Assembly: GCA_031254225.1 (NCBI GenBank)
Contig: JAIRUU010000059.1
Span: 1-9,256, forward strand
From: Candidatus Elusimicrobium euhamitermitis
GTDB taxonomy: Bacteria > Elusimicrobiota > Elusimicrobia > Elusimicrobiales > Elusimicrobiaceae
DNA: 9,256 nucleotides
Direction: 5' to 3'
Shown: positions 1-6,266 of the stretch, one piece after another
How positions within the stretch are numbered: the stretch's first letter is position 1
How the letters are laid out: each line of letters begins with the position of its first letter
Position numbers and translations under genes: made by a program
Notes under the pieces: generated by a model
Database searches by the model: none
What the model was told of the DNA's origin: nothing
What the model saw: only the letters and a program-made list of their open reading frames with translations

Positions 1-720
1 GTTTGCTGCAACGCTCTTAATCAAGGGAAAAACCCTAACTCAACATATACCGCGGCATACTGCTGCAACGGTCTTTACGGCGGTTACGGAGCTAATGACG
101 GAGACGGCCGCTGCTGCACTTCCGCAGAAATGAGCGCGGGCAAAAGATGGGTAGCGTCCAGAAAAGCCTGTCTGACCGCCTGCCCGTCAACGTGTGCCGG
201 CGGAACAAGAAATACCTCCGTTAATTATTCTGAAGACGGCAGCTGCTGCACGGCGGCTTCTTCCAGCGTATGGCAGAGGACAAATAATACTTTTACCAGT
301 GATCTCGGAGCCGTGTATATTGAAACAAAATCAGTAGGCTCTAACCCGACCTCAACCGCGGCAATAACCGCGGCGACAAACGCGTGCAACGCTCTTCAGG
401 GCGGCAGCTGCGACGTTTTATTTAATAACTTCAAAGCCACAAATAATGTTTGCGACGGGACAACGCGGACTACCAACGCGGCATGTTCTCCCAAAGGATA
501 TTCCTGCAACTTCATGATCACGCATTACTGGGGGCCGTCGTCTTCAGCCCAATTGTGTGATGACAAAAGCACCTCCTGCACAAGCTGCAACTATAACTCC
601 GGCGACAGAATGTGGGACTGTTATAACGGCTATTACGTCGGTCAGTTTAGTTCCGGCACAATGTATTATATGTACCGGTGCATATGCTATGTCGTTTATG
701 ATACCGTAAGCTGCAGTTAA
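1..720 (+). CDS. Cysteine-rich probable secreted protein (5'-truncated)
   Basis: The reading frame is open from the first base and ends at TAA 718-720, so 239 residues of a longer protein are visible; the N-terminus, presumably with a signal peptide, lies outside the window. It has about 23 cysteines, several as CC pairs (residues 2-3, 21-22, 38-39, 82-83), and is rich in Ser, Thr, Asn, Gly and Tyr. A module at about 38-83 (CC, then GKRW at 47-50, C57, C61-PS, C65, Tyr-x-Glu-Asp-Gly-x-CC ending at 83) recurs in the next gene at its residues 65-106. The C-terminal part also resembles the neighbour in layout (GYSC followed by a hydrophobic stretch, Cys-rich end). This suggests an extracytoplasmic, disulfide-stabilised protein. 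I recognise no named family; an adhesin or surface-layer role would be a guess. Confidence 0.8.
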   Translation, partial: VCCNALNQGKNPNSTYTAAYCCNGLYGGYGANDGDGRCCTSAEMSAGKRWVASRKACLTACPSTCAGGTRNTSVNYSEDGSCCTAASSSVWQRTNNTFTSDLGAVYIETKSVGSNPTSTAAITAATNACNALQGGSCDVLFNNFKATNNVCDGTTRTTNAACSPKGYSCNFMITHYWGPSSSAQLCDDKSTSCTSCNYNSGDRMWDCYNGYYVGQFSSGTMYYMYRCICYVVYDTVSCS

Positions 721-742
721 TTTAAAGCTTTTGATACAAACT

Positions 743-775
743 CCGGCGGCTGCATTTTTGCGGCCGCCGGTTTTT
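743..775 (+). terminator. Intrinsic terminator of first Cys-rich gene
   Basis: A 12-bp stem (CCGGCGGCTGCA at 743-754 with TGCGGCCGCCGG at 759-770, one G-U wobble) closes a TTTT loop and is followed directly by TTTTT (771-775). It lies 22 nt after the stop codon, the usual form of a rho-independent terminator. It separates the two Cys-rich genes into different transcription units. Confidence 0.9.
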
Positions 776-962
776 CTGCATATGCCCGCGTACTCCGGTT
801 ACTCAAAAATTTGAGAAAAACGCCAAAAAATGTTTAAAAATTCTGTTTGGCTTCAACCGCCTGCGCGGAATCGTCTCAGTCGTAAATAAACATAGTCTTT
901 TTACTTATTTTTAATTAGTCTTTTTCTGTTTTAAAATATAAGAGTAGTTTTATGCTTATGTG

Positions 963-968
963 AGGAGG
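963..968 (+). promoter_or_regulatory. Shine-Dalgarno deciding the GTG start at 975
   Basis: A consensus AGGAGG sits 6 nt upstream of GTG 975-977. The alternative GTG at 960 would put this sequence inside the coding region as Arg-Arg codons, so the downstream GTG is the better start. The 776-959 stretch upstream is A/T-rich and should hold the promoter, but I see no convincing -35/-10 pair (a weak TTGAGA at 811-816 with TTTAAA at 833-838 is the best). Confidence 0.8.
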
Positions 969-974
969 CTTTCT

Positions 975-1793
975 GTGAAAAATGTAATTAAATATTTTGT
1001 GTTTATGGCCGTTTTGTTTTTTGCCGCCGGCGCCGCAGTATTCGGCGCAACCGCTTATGAACGTTGCAGGTGTAACCAAACGAGCCCAGGTTTGGGCCCG
1101 GGCGAAGGTTCCATATGCTGCGGCGACTCTGAAACCAACGCGTATAAAACAAGCTATCCGGGGAACTGCTGCAATATTACCGGCAAAAGCTGGGTCAACG
1201 GCGAATGCAAAACGAAGTGCACGACTATAACGTGCCCGTCCGGACAGACGCAGAACGGGCAGAGTTATCTGGAAGATACCGGCACCTGTTGCAAAACTTC
1301 GGGGACGGCCCAATGGACCTGGACGGTAACAAACAGTAATCTGTATTCCGGTACTGACTCCAATGCGGTGGGAGAGTACGCGTCAACCACATTTAAGGGA
1401 CAGGCTTACACACCGTGTAACAATACCAATAACGGCGCCGCTCCGTTATCTTCTGAGTGCACCGCGGCAAGCGGAGCAATATCTTGTTACGTGTATGTGG
1501 TAACTATGGCTTATTCCTCTCAGCAGATTACGGGTTCCTGGAGCCCGGGAACATCTGGCAACACCGGCGCCAGCGAGAATGATATGACATACAAGGCCTG
1601 CTGCAAGCTTTTTTTAGATTGGGAAAACTACTATGGCACAAGCGCCGCCGCCACAAATAACTGTAAAACTTTTGTTCCGCTTGAGACATCGCCTGGCAAT
1701 CATAGTTGTACATGCGGGCACGAAACCTTAAATTGTGACGTCACTTACACATATAAGGTTGAACAGAGAAAATATGTCTGCAAGAGTTCATAA
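975..1793 (+). CDS. Secreted cysteine-rich protein, paralogue of upstream gene
   Basis: The product has 272 residues from GTG 975, chosen for its Shine-Dalgarno. It starts with a signal peptide: Lys at 2 and 6, hydrophobic core about 7-24 (FMAVLFFAAGAAVFG), likely cleavage near 25-27. The mature part has about 21 cysteines: CRC 31-33, CC 48-49, CC 65-66, C78, C82, C87, CC 105-106, and more towards the C-terminus including CTC. The segment 65-106 (CC, GKSW, three single Cys, CPSG, Tyr-Leu-Glu-Asp-x-Gly-x-CC) matches the module in the preceding gene, so the two form a tandem family. The sequence shows an exported protein probably held by disulfides. I do not recognise a characterised family. 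A structural envelope or surface role is inference only. Terminators on both sides imply that it is transcribed alone. Confidence 0.85.
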   Translation: MKNVIKYFVFMAVLFFAAGAAVFGATAYERCRCNQTSPGLGPGEGSICCGDSETNAYKTSYPGNCCNITGKSWVNGECKTKCTTITCPSGQTQNGQSYLEDTGTCCKTSGTAQWTWTVTNSNLYSGTDSNAVGEYASTTFKGQAYTPCNNTNNGAAPLSSECTAASGAISCYVYVVTMAYSSQQITGSWSPGTSGNTGASENDMTYKACCKLFLDWENYYGTSAAATNNCKTFVPLETSPGNHSCTCGHETLNCDVTYTYKVEQRKYVCKSS

Positions 1794-1805
1794 CTAATTT
1801 AATAG

Positions 1806-1831
1806 AAATCCCCCGGCAGCGGGGGATTTTT
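1806..1831 (+). terminator. Intrinsic terminator of second Cys-rich gene
   Basis: A 10-bp stem (AAATCCCCCG 1806-1815 with CGGGGGATTT 1820-1829) has a GCAG loop; its 3' arm runs into TTTTT (1827-1831). It begins 12 nt after the stop codon at 1793. It is a clear rho-independent terminator. Confidence 0.9.
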
Positions 1832-1990
1832 ATTTGCGCCGCCCGAAACGACATTTCATGTTTTTTCCTTAAATTTTTCGTCCTAAAAATCTATAGAATA
1901 TATTTTACCGCAATGAGCTTAGAACCGTTTCACAATTCCGGCGCCGCTTTTTTATATATTAAACTTTCAAAAATTTGTAATATTATAATA

Positions 1991-2818
1991 ATGTTTAAGA
2001 AGATTATTTTTCTTTTTTTGATTTTATTTCCCGCGGGCGCGTTCGCGCAGGTTATCGTCTCAGGCGTGACGGGGGAAAGCGGTTTTGTGGCCGCGCGCGC
2101 CGCGCTTTATTATAAAGTGAATGAAGATTTGACTATTATCCCCATGTACGCCTATTATAAAAATACCGACGAGTCCCCGAGCGTGAACCGCTTCGGCCTC
2201 CGCGCGGAATATCAGCCCGGCAGAATAGCCTGGGGCGCGGAGGGCGGTTTTGTGCCGCGCTCCAACGGATATATGAATTATTCCGCGGGCGCGGACGCCA
2301 AATATTATATCATCGGCCGCACGCGCGAACTTATTGAAATGCTTTACGCGGGTTTGGGCGCGGAGTTTGTGCGTCATGAACAAAAGCCCGGGTATTTTTC
2401 CGGCTACGGCGATATTCTTTCGGATTATACTTTGGACGAAACGCGCGCCAGCATCCTGGCCGGCGTGACGATAAAACCAGTGCTTGTAAAAAGCGCGTTC
2501 TCAAAAAGTTTTTTCAGCCAGACGCCGCCCGCGGTAAATAATATCTGGATAGACACTCCTTATTTTGTGACGGTAAACAGTTCTTTTTTGGATTATTTTT
2601 GGAACACTTACGCTGTGCTGCCTTTGGATTTGTTTGATTTGCACGGCGCGTACTCTGTCGCAAAAGATTACTGGGCGGGCAATCCGTACCAGTCGGTCAG
2701 CGCGGGCGCCACGGTCAAAATCATGGGCGTGGCCGTCACGGGAAACGTGGAATTTAGGAATCTCGGAACCGGGCAGGAGAGGACTTATTATTCCCTGTCC
2801 GGCAATTTATATTTTTAA
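1991..2818 (+). CDS. Small outer-membrane beta-barrel protein
   Basis: The product is 275 residues from ATG 1991, chosen because it begins directly with a classical Sec signal peptide (MFKK, hydrophobic 5-15, cleavage after AFA at 19). An ATG at 1913 would add 26 residues in front of the signal peptide. No good Shine-Dalgarno precedes either start. The mature protein alternates hydrophobic/aromatic and polar residues in amphipathic strands (e.g. about 38-56, 67-83, 94-108, 117-128, 155-170, 236-256, 266-275) and ends in YSLSGNLYF. The terminal Phe with alternating hydrophobics is the beta-signal read by the BAM machinery. This supports insertion as an outer-membrane barrel of roughly 10-12 strands. 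Substrate or ligand cannot be told. It stands alone between a terminator and a repeat element, so it is likely monocistronic. Confidence 0.75.
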   Translation: MFKKIIFLFLILFPAGAFAQVIVSGVTGESGFVAARAALYYKVNEDLTIIPMYAYYKNTDESPSVNRFGLRAEYQPGRIAWGAEGGFVPRSNGYMNYSAGADAKYYIIGRTRELIEMLYAGLGAEFVRHEQKPGYFSGYGDILSDYTLDETRASILAGVTIKPVLVKSAFSKSFFSQTPPAVNNIWIDTPYFVTVNSSFLDYFWNTYAVLPLDLFDLHGAYSVAKDYWAGNPYQSVSAGATVKIMGVAVTGNVEFRNLGTGQERTYYSLSGNLYF

Positions 2819-3076
2819 TTTTTCCCTCTCCCTGTGAATGATATGACAGTGTGAGAGTTCTGTAAACAAATATATAGCTGTTAATTCCCCCTTTTAGGGG
2901 GAAACCCCCTAAGGGGAAAGGGGTAAATGGACGTTATAAAATCAAGTAAGTTCCATTTTTGCGCCGAGTTTTTCCAACTGGACTGCGCATATTTGTGTAC
3001 ATGTTGTGTATAAAACCCCCGCCCGCGCCCTCCCCCTTTCAGGCGGAGGGACAAAATAGGAGGATAAATCACTATA
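2819..3076 (+). repeat. Dispersed MITE-like intergenic element, copy 1
   Basis: This stretch shares several blocks, in the same order, with 5364-5672. They are the left end (TTTTTCC..CTCTCCCTGTGA from 2819), a core at 2880-2947 (64 of 68 aligned bases identical, plus a 3-nt indel), the 14-mer GCGCATATTTGTGT at 2985-2998, and the right end through the ribosome binding site and start codon (3057-3082, 24 of 26 identical). The core contains a perfect hairpin (TTCCCCCT 2885-2892, loop TTT, AGGGGGAA 2896-2903). Near the right end lies a second hairpin (CCCTCC 3028-3033 / GGAGGG 3045-3050). There is no transposase. It starts at the stop codon of the barrel gene and ends at the doxX-like gene. Confidence 0.8.
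3058..3063 (+). promoter_or_regulatory. Shine-Dalgarno of doxX-like gene, inside repeat copy 1
   Basis: A consensus AGGAGG lies 13 nt before ATG 3077, a longer spacing than usual. The same sequence and the same 13-nt spacing precede recR, in the other copy of the repeat. Confidence 0.6.
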
Positions 3077-3523
3077 ATGAAAGTCAAAACCACCTGCGTC
3101 TGCGTTGTGGACGAAACCGCTTTTTCCGTGTCAATGCTTGTCAGCCGGCTGTTGTGCAGCGCGGCGGCCGTTTATTTTGTGTTCGGCATTTTGCTTAATT
3201 TCCGTTCCGCGGCGGACATGGTTATGCTTAAATTTAACATAACAATTCCCTCCGGCGTGATAGTGGCGGAAAGCATACTGGGCGTTATAGCGGCTTTTGC
3301 GTTTTTACTGGGTTACCGCACAAAACTCACGGCAATTTGTCTGATGGTTTTTTGGGTTATCAACGGCGTCATTTTCTTCGGCGCGGACGTTAATAATTTT
3401 TTCCTTTTCTTTATTCTTGTGGCTGTTGCGGGCCTGACGCCCGCGGTTATTTTAGGCCCCGGCAAATACAGCCTGGATTTTAAAAAAGCGGAACTGGAAA
3501 ATTCTAAATTTTTAAGCAAGTAG
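3077..3523 (+). CDS. DoxX-like four-helix membrane protein
   Basis: The product has 148 residues with four predicted membrane helices at about 19-41, 58-78, 82-101 and 107-126. The family-typical C-terminal motif GPGKYSLD is at 127-134, close to the G-x-G-[KR]-[YF]-S-[LI]-D of DoxX/DoxD-related proteins. The length (about 130-160) is normal for the family. DoxX relatives are inner-membrane proteins with varied, poorly settled roles (respiratory chain partners, oxidative-stress complexes); no specific function can be assigned here. The short Cys-containing N-terminus (C7, C9) is not part of the family core. Its stop is 9 nt before dnaX, so the two are probably co-transcribed. Its ribosome binding site belongs to the repeat element upstream. 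Confidence 0.8.
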   Translation: MKVKTTCVCVVDETAFSVSMLVSRLLCSAAAVYFVFGILLNFRSAADMVMLKFNITIPSGVIVAESILGVIAAFAFLLGYRTKLTAICLMVFWVINGVIFFGADVNNFFLFFILVAVAGLTPAVILGPGKYSLDFKKAELENSKFLSK

Positions 3524-3532
3524 GTAAAATAT

Positions 3533-5347
3533 ATGGAAATGTTTGAAGACACCCCGAGATACGTAAGCCTCTCCAACAAATACCGCCCGCAGGCGTTTGA
3601 AGATATGGTCGGCCAGGAAACTATTTCAAAAACTCTGGCCAACGCCATAAAATTAAACCGCATAGGCCACGCGTATCTTTTTTACGGCCCGCGCGGCTGC
3701 GGCAAAACCACGACGGCCAGGATTTTGGCAAAAGCTTTAAACTGCACGGCCGCGGCCGGCCCGTCGGTAACGCCGTGCGGCAAGTGCCCGCAGTGTCTTG
3801 AAATCGCGGCCGGCTCTGATTTGGACGTTCTGGAACTTGACGCCGCGTCAAACACGCAGGTTGAAAAAATAAGGGAAGCTATTATTGACACCGTCGCGCT
3901 CGCGGCCGCGCGGGACCGTTATAAAATTTTTATTCTTGACGAAGTGCACATGCTCTCGGACAGTTCTTTTAACGCGCTTTTAAAGACTATTGAGGAGCCG
4001 CCGGCGCACGTCATTTTTATTCTGGCTACTACGGAGAAACATAAAGTTCCGGCCACCATAGCCAGCCGCTGCCAGACCTTTCGTTTCCGCCCCATAACGC
4101 AGGCGGACATTGCGGGCCACCTTGAAGTTCTGGCTAAAAAAGAAAATTTAAAAGTTGAGCCCAAAGCGTTAAAAATAATAGCCGCCCAGGCCGGCGGCGC
4201 GCTGCGCGACGCGCTGACAATGCTTGACCGCGCAATAGCTTATTCCGACGGAAATATTACCGAAGAACTTGTGCGCGACATGCTGGGCCTTATGCCCGAA
4301 GATATTTTAAAAGCCGCGGTAACCGCGCTTGTCAAAAAAGATTCCGCCGGCGTGCACAACGTTTTTGAAACTTTGCAGAAAGAGGGTTTTGACGCGCTTA
4401 CTTTTTTGCATGATTTAAAAAACTCGCTGGGCGCTTTGTTTTATCTTAACCTCGGCCACGGCCTCGCGCCGTTTGAAGGCGCGGCGGAAATTGCAAAAGA
4501 GGTTTCCCCGTCGTACCTTGCCGCGCTGACTAGAAAAATCAATAAAGTTATTGAAGAAACAAAATTTGCGGACACTCCTTTTATCACGGCGGAAGTGGGC
4601 CTGTTTACCGTCATGGACAGCGTACTGGACATTGACGGTTTTGTAAAAAGGCTTGAAGCGCTGGAGTCCGCGCCCGAAAAAAAAAATAACGACGGTATAA
4701 CGCGCGTTACCATAAAACCCGCGGAAATTCCCGCCGGAAAAATAAAAATTGAAAACGAAGACGCCGCCCAAAAAACGCCTAAAGTGGCGCACGCTAAAAT
4801 TGAGGCGCCCGTTGCCGCGCCGGATTTTAAAAAATTAAAAGCCGGTTTTAAAGATAATTATTTTATTTTTGACGCTTTAAGCAAATGCGCGGCCGAGACT
4901 GACGGAGATAACTGGAATTTAAAATTTTCCGCCGCCAATTCTTTTTACGCCACCGCGCTTGAAGTAAAAATTTCGGAACTGGAACAGAAAGCGCGGGAAA
5001 TTTTCGGCCGGACAATAAATTTCACTTTTGCGGCCGAAACTGCCCCCGCTCCCGCGCCTAAACCGGTTGAACTCAAAGAAAAAAAGAAAAGTTATTTTGA
5101 CGCTCCGTCGGAAAAACAGCCGGCCAGGCCGCCGCTGTCCGCCTCAGATTCGCTGCGGAACGACGCGCGCTCCGGCGCGGAGGGCGCGCCCAAAATTGCC
5201 AAAGAAGAAAATTTAATTTCAAGAGAAGAACCTTTTGCCAAAGGCGACTATTCGTATATTTTTGAAACCGAAGTCACCCTTAACCGCGAAGTGCCGGATT
5301 ACGTGCGGAAAATACTGGATATCGTGCCCGGCGAGGTTATCGGATAG
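3533..5347 (+). CDS. dnaX: DNA polymerase III subunit gamma/tau
   Basis: This is the clamp-loader ATPase of the replicative polymerase, 604 residues. Domain I carries Walker A GPRGCGKT (52-59), a zinc site C71/C82/C85/C88, Walker B ILDEVH (134-139), sensor-1 LATTE (164-168) and the SRC motif with the arginine finger (178-180). Domain II has sensor-2 GGALRDAL (221-228, Arg225). Domain III, the oligomerisation collar, runs to about 378. Next come a charged linker (about 379-430), a small alpha/beta domain (about 431-500), a Pro/Ala/Lys-rich linker and the family-typical tail KILDIVPGEVI. The start at ATG 3533 has only a weak AGG at 3522-3524, so translation may be coupled to the doxX-like gene 9 nt upstream. 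A ten-A run at codons 382-385 may generate a short gamma form, entered separately. Confidence 0.98.
   Translation: MEMFEDTPRYVSLSNKYRPQAFEDMVGQETISKTLANAIKLNRIGHAYLFYGPRGCGKTTTARILAKALNCTAAAGPSVTPCGKCPQCLEIAAGSDLDVLELDAASNTQVEKIREAIIDTVALAAARDRYKIFILDEVHMLSDSSFNALLKTIEEPPAHVIFILATTEKHKVPATIASRCQTFRFRPITQADIAGHLEVLAKKENLKVEPKALKIIAAQAGGALRDALTMLDRAIAYSDGNITEELVRDMLGLMPEDILKAAVTALVKKDSAGVHNVFETLQKEGFDALTFLHDLKNSLGALFYLNLGHGLAPFEGAAEIAKEVSPSYLAALTRKINKVIEETKFADTPFITAEVGLFTVMDSVLDIDGFVKRLEALESAPEKKNNDGITRVTIKPAEIPAGKIKIENEDAAQKTPKVAHAKIEAPVAAPDFKKLKAGFKDNYFIFDALSKCAAETDGDNWNLKFSAANSFYATALEVKISELEQKAREIFGRTINFTFAAETAPAPAPKPVELKEKKKSYFDAPSEKQPARPPLSASDSLRNDARSGAEGAPKIAKEENLISREEPFAKGDYSYIFETEVTLNREVPDYVRKILDIVPGEVIG
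4677..4689 (+). promoter_or_regulatory. Candidate dnaX slippage/frameshift site (A10 then TAA)
   Basis: Ten consecutive A residues (4677-4686) lie in dnaX at codons GAA-AAA-AAA-AAT. The phase fits the ribosomal heptamer A_AAA_AAA. One added A, or a -1 slip, reads GAA AAA AAA AAA TAA and stops at 4687-4689, giving a 385-residue protein with domains I-III only. Loss of one A also stops within eight codons (TAA at 4698-4700). A GGAG (4663-4666) ends 10 nt upstream, and a palindrome TAACGCGCGTTA (4698-4709) lies just downstream. By family knowledge, E. coli makes gamma by -1 frameshifting and Thermus by transcriptional slippage at an A-run. Use here is inferred. Confidence 0.65.
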
Positions 5348-5363
5348 GAATGATTACGCTTAG

Positions 5364-5672
5364 TTTTTCCTCTCCCTGTGAGGTAGGGGGCAGGGGCCTG
5401 CCGCGCCGCAGCGCAGCGTAGGCGGGTGAGGGTTCGGGAACACAATATGTACACAACATACAGTCGTTAATTCCCCCTTTTAGGGGGAAACCCCAGAAGG
5501 GGAAAGGGGTAAATGAACGTTGTTATAAAACCAAGTTTGGTTCTTTGCCTTATAGGCCCCGGAAAGGCGGGGCCTTGAATAAATATACGGCGCATATTTG
5601 TGTTTCAAAACCCTCACCTGTGTCCTCTCCCTTTTAGGGAGAGGAAAGTCATTAGGAGGATACACCACTATA
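5364..5672 (+). repeat. Dispersed MITE-like intergenic element, copy 2
   Basis: This 325-base gap between dnaX and recR is filled almost wholly by the second copy of the element seen at 2819-3076. Blocks shared with copy 1 are the left end from 5364, the core 5466-5536, GCGCATATTTGTGT 5590-5603 and the right end 5653-5678. It has perfect 12-bp terminal inverted repeats (TTTCCTCTCCCT 5366-5377 / AGGGAGAGGAAA 5636-5647) and an inner inverted pair (GGTGAGGGTT 5425-5434 / AACCCTCACC 5609-5618). Hairpins lie at 5471-5489 (identical to copy 1), 5554-5575 (AGGCCCCG / CGGGGCCT) and 5624-5644 (CCTCTCCCT, TTT, AGGGAGAGG). There is no open reading frame of its own and no transposase. No separate dnaX terminator is visible; the hairpins may end transcription. 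Confidence 0.82.
5654..5659 (+). promoter_or_regulatory. Shine-Dalgarno of recR, inside repeat copy 2
   Basis: AGGAGG lies 13 nt before ATG 5673, the same sequence and spacing as before the doxX-like gene. It supports ATG 5673 rather than the in-frame upstream ATG 5598, which lies inside the repeat. Confidence 0.6.
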
Positions 5673-6266
5673 ATGAAATCTTTTGACCGTCTGGTAAAAG
5701 CTTTGAGACGGCTGCCGGGCGTAGGCCCGCGGCAGGCGGAGCGGTTTTCCTCCTATTTTTTAAAAGCCGGAGAAAGCGAAGTTGACGAATTTATTACCGC
5801 GCTGTCCTCGCTGCGCGGCAGCATAAAACTCTGCCAAAAATGTTTTTCTTACACGGAAGACGATTTATGCGATATTTGTAAAGATACGTCGCGCGATGAA
5901 AGTTTAATCTGCGTGGTTGAAGAGCCGCAGGATGTTGAAGTGCTGGAAAAGACGGGGGTTTTTAAAGGTTTGTATCACGTGCTGCACGGCGCTTATTCGC
6001 CGATAGACGGCAAGGGCACGGACAGCCTTAAAATCCGCCAGCTTATTGAGCGCGTGCATAATGCGGAGCCTGAAATTAAGGAAGTGATTATCGCCACTGA
6101 CCCTGACACGGAAGGCGAAACCACCGCGCTTTATATTGCGGACGCGCTGAAGGGGCTGGTCGGCAAAGTCAGCAGGATAGGGTATGGGGTGCCGCTGGGC
6201 GGAGACCTTGACTACATGGACGAGATGACGCTCAGCCACGCGTTAAAAGGGCGGACAAAAATATAA
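5673..6266 (+). CDS. recR: Recombination mediator protein RecR
   Basis: The product has 197 residues, the normal length (about 200). RecR works with RecO (and RecF) to load RecA on SSB-covered single-stranded DNA in gap and break repair, and can also serve recombination of DNA taken up in transformation. Visible in order: a helix-hairpin-helix LPGVGPRQAERF (14-25), a four-cysteine zinc finger C54-x2-C57...C66-x2-C69, and a Toprim domain from about 79 (VVEEPQD 81-87, ATDPDTEGETTALYI 141-155). The C-terminal segment YGVPLGGDLDYMDEMTLSHALKGR (171-194) is highly typical. The start was set by homology, since family members begin just before LxxxLRRLPGVGP. dnaX lies upstream, but the usual ebfC gene between them is replaced by the repeat. 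Confidence 0.97.
   Translation: MKSFDRLVKALRRLPGVGPRQAERFSSYFLKAGESEVDEFITALSSLRGSIKLCQKCFSYTEDDLCDICKDTSRDESLICVVEEPQDVEVLEKTGVFKGLYHVLHGAYSPIDGKGTDSLKIRQLIERVHNAEPEIKEVIIATDPDTEGETTALYIADALKGLVGKVSRIGYGVPLGGDLDYMDEMTLSHALKGRTKI

Noticed and set aside
960..974. Earlier GTG start for the second Cys-rich gene
   Set aside because: It would place the consensus Shine-Dalgarno (963-968) inside the coding sequence; GTG 975 has it at ideal spacing.
1913..1990. Earlier ATG start for the beta-barrel gene
   Set aside because: It adds 26 residues before a complete signal peptide and has no ribosome binding site.
2880..2947. CRISPR repeat or G-quadruplex in the repeat core
   Set aside because: The two copies lie 2.6 kb apart with genes between, not in an array, and only three G-runs of four or more occur together.
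3074..3079. TATAAT-like sequence overlapping the start codons of doxX-like and recR
   Set aside because: A promoter here would start transcription inside the genes, after the ATG; it is better explained as part of the shared repeat end.
2959..3198. Short plus-strand frame across the repeat and doxX-like start
   Set aside because: It overlaps the well-supported membrane protein in another frame and its product has no recognisable features.
4415..4792. Long minus-strand frames opposite dnaX, comEC, pilin and the second Cys-rich gene
   Set aside because: They are low-complexity, Arg/Phe/Ser-rich shadows of clearly real genes, without start signals.
5598..5672. Earlier ATG start for recR
   Set aside because: The extra residues are translated repeat sequence; RecR proteins start just before the helix-hairpin-helix, and the AGGAGG supports ATG 5673.
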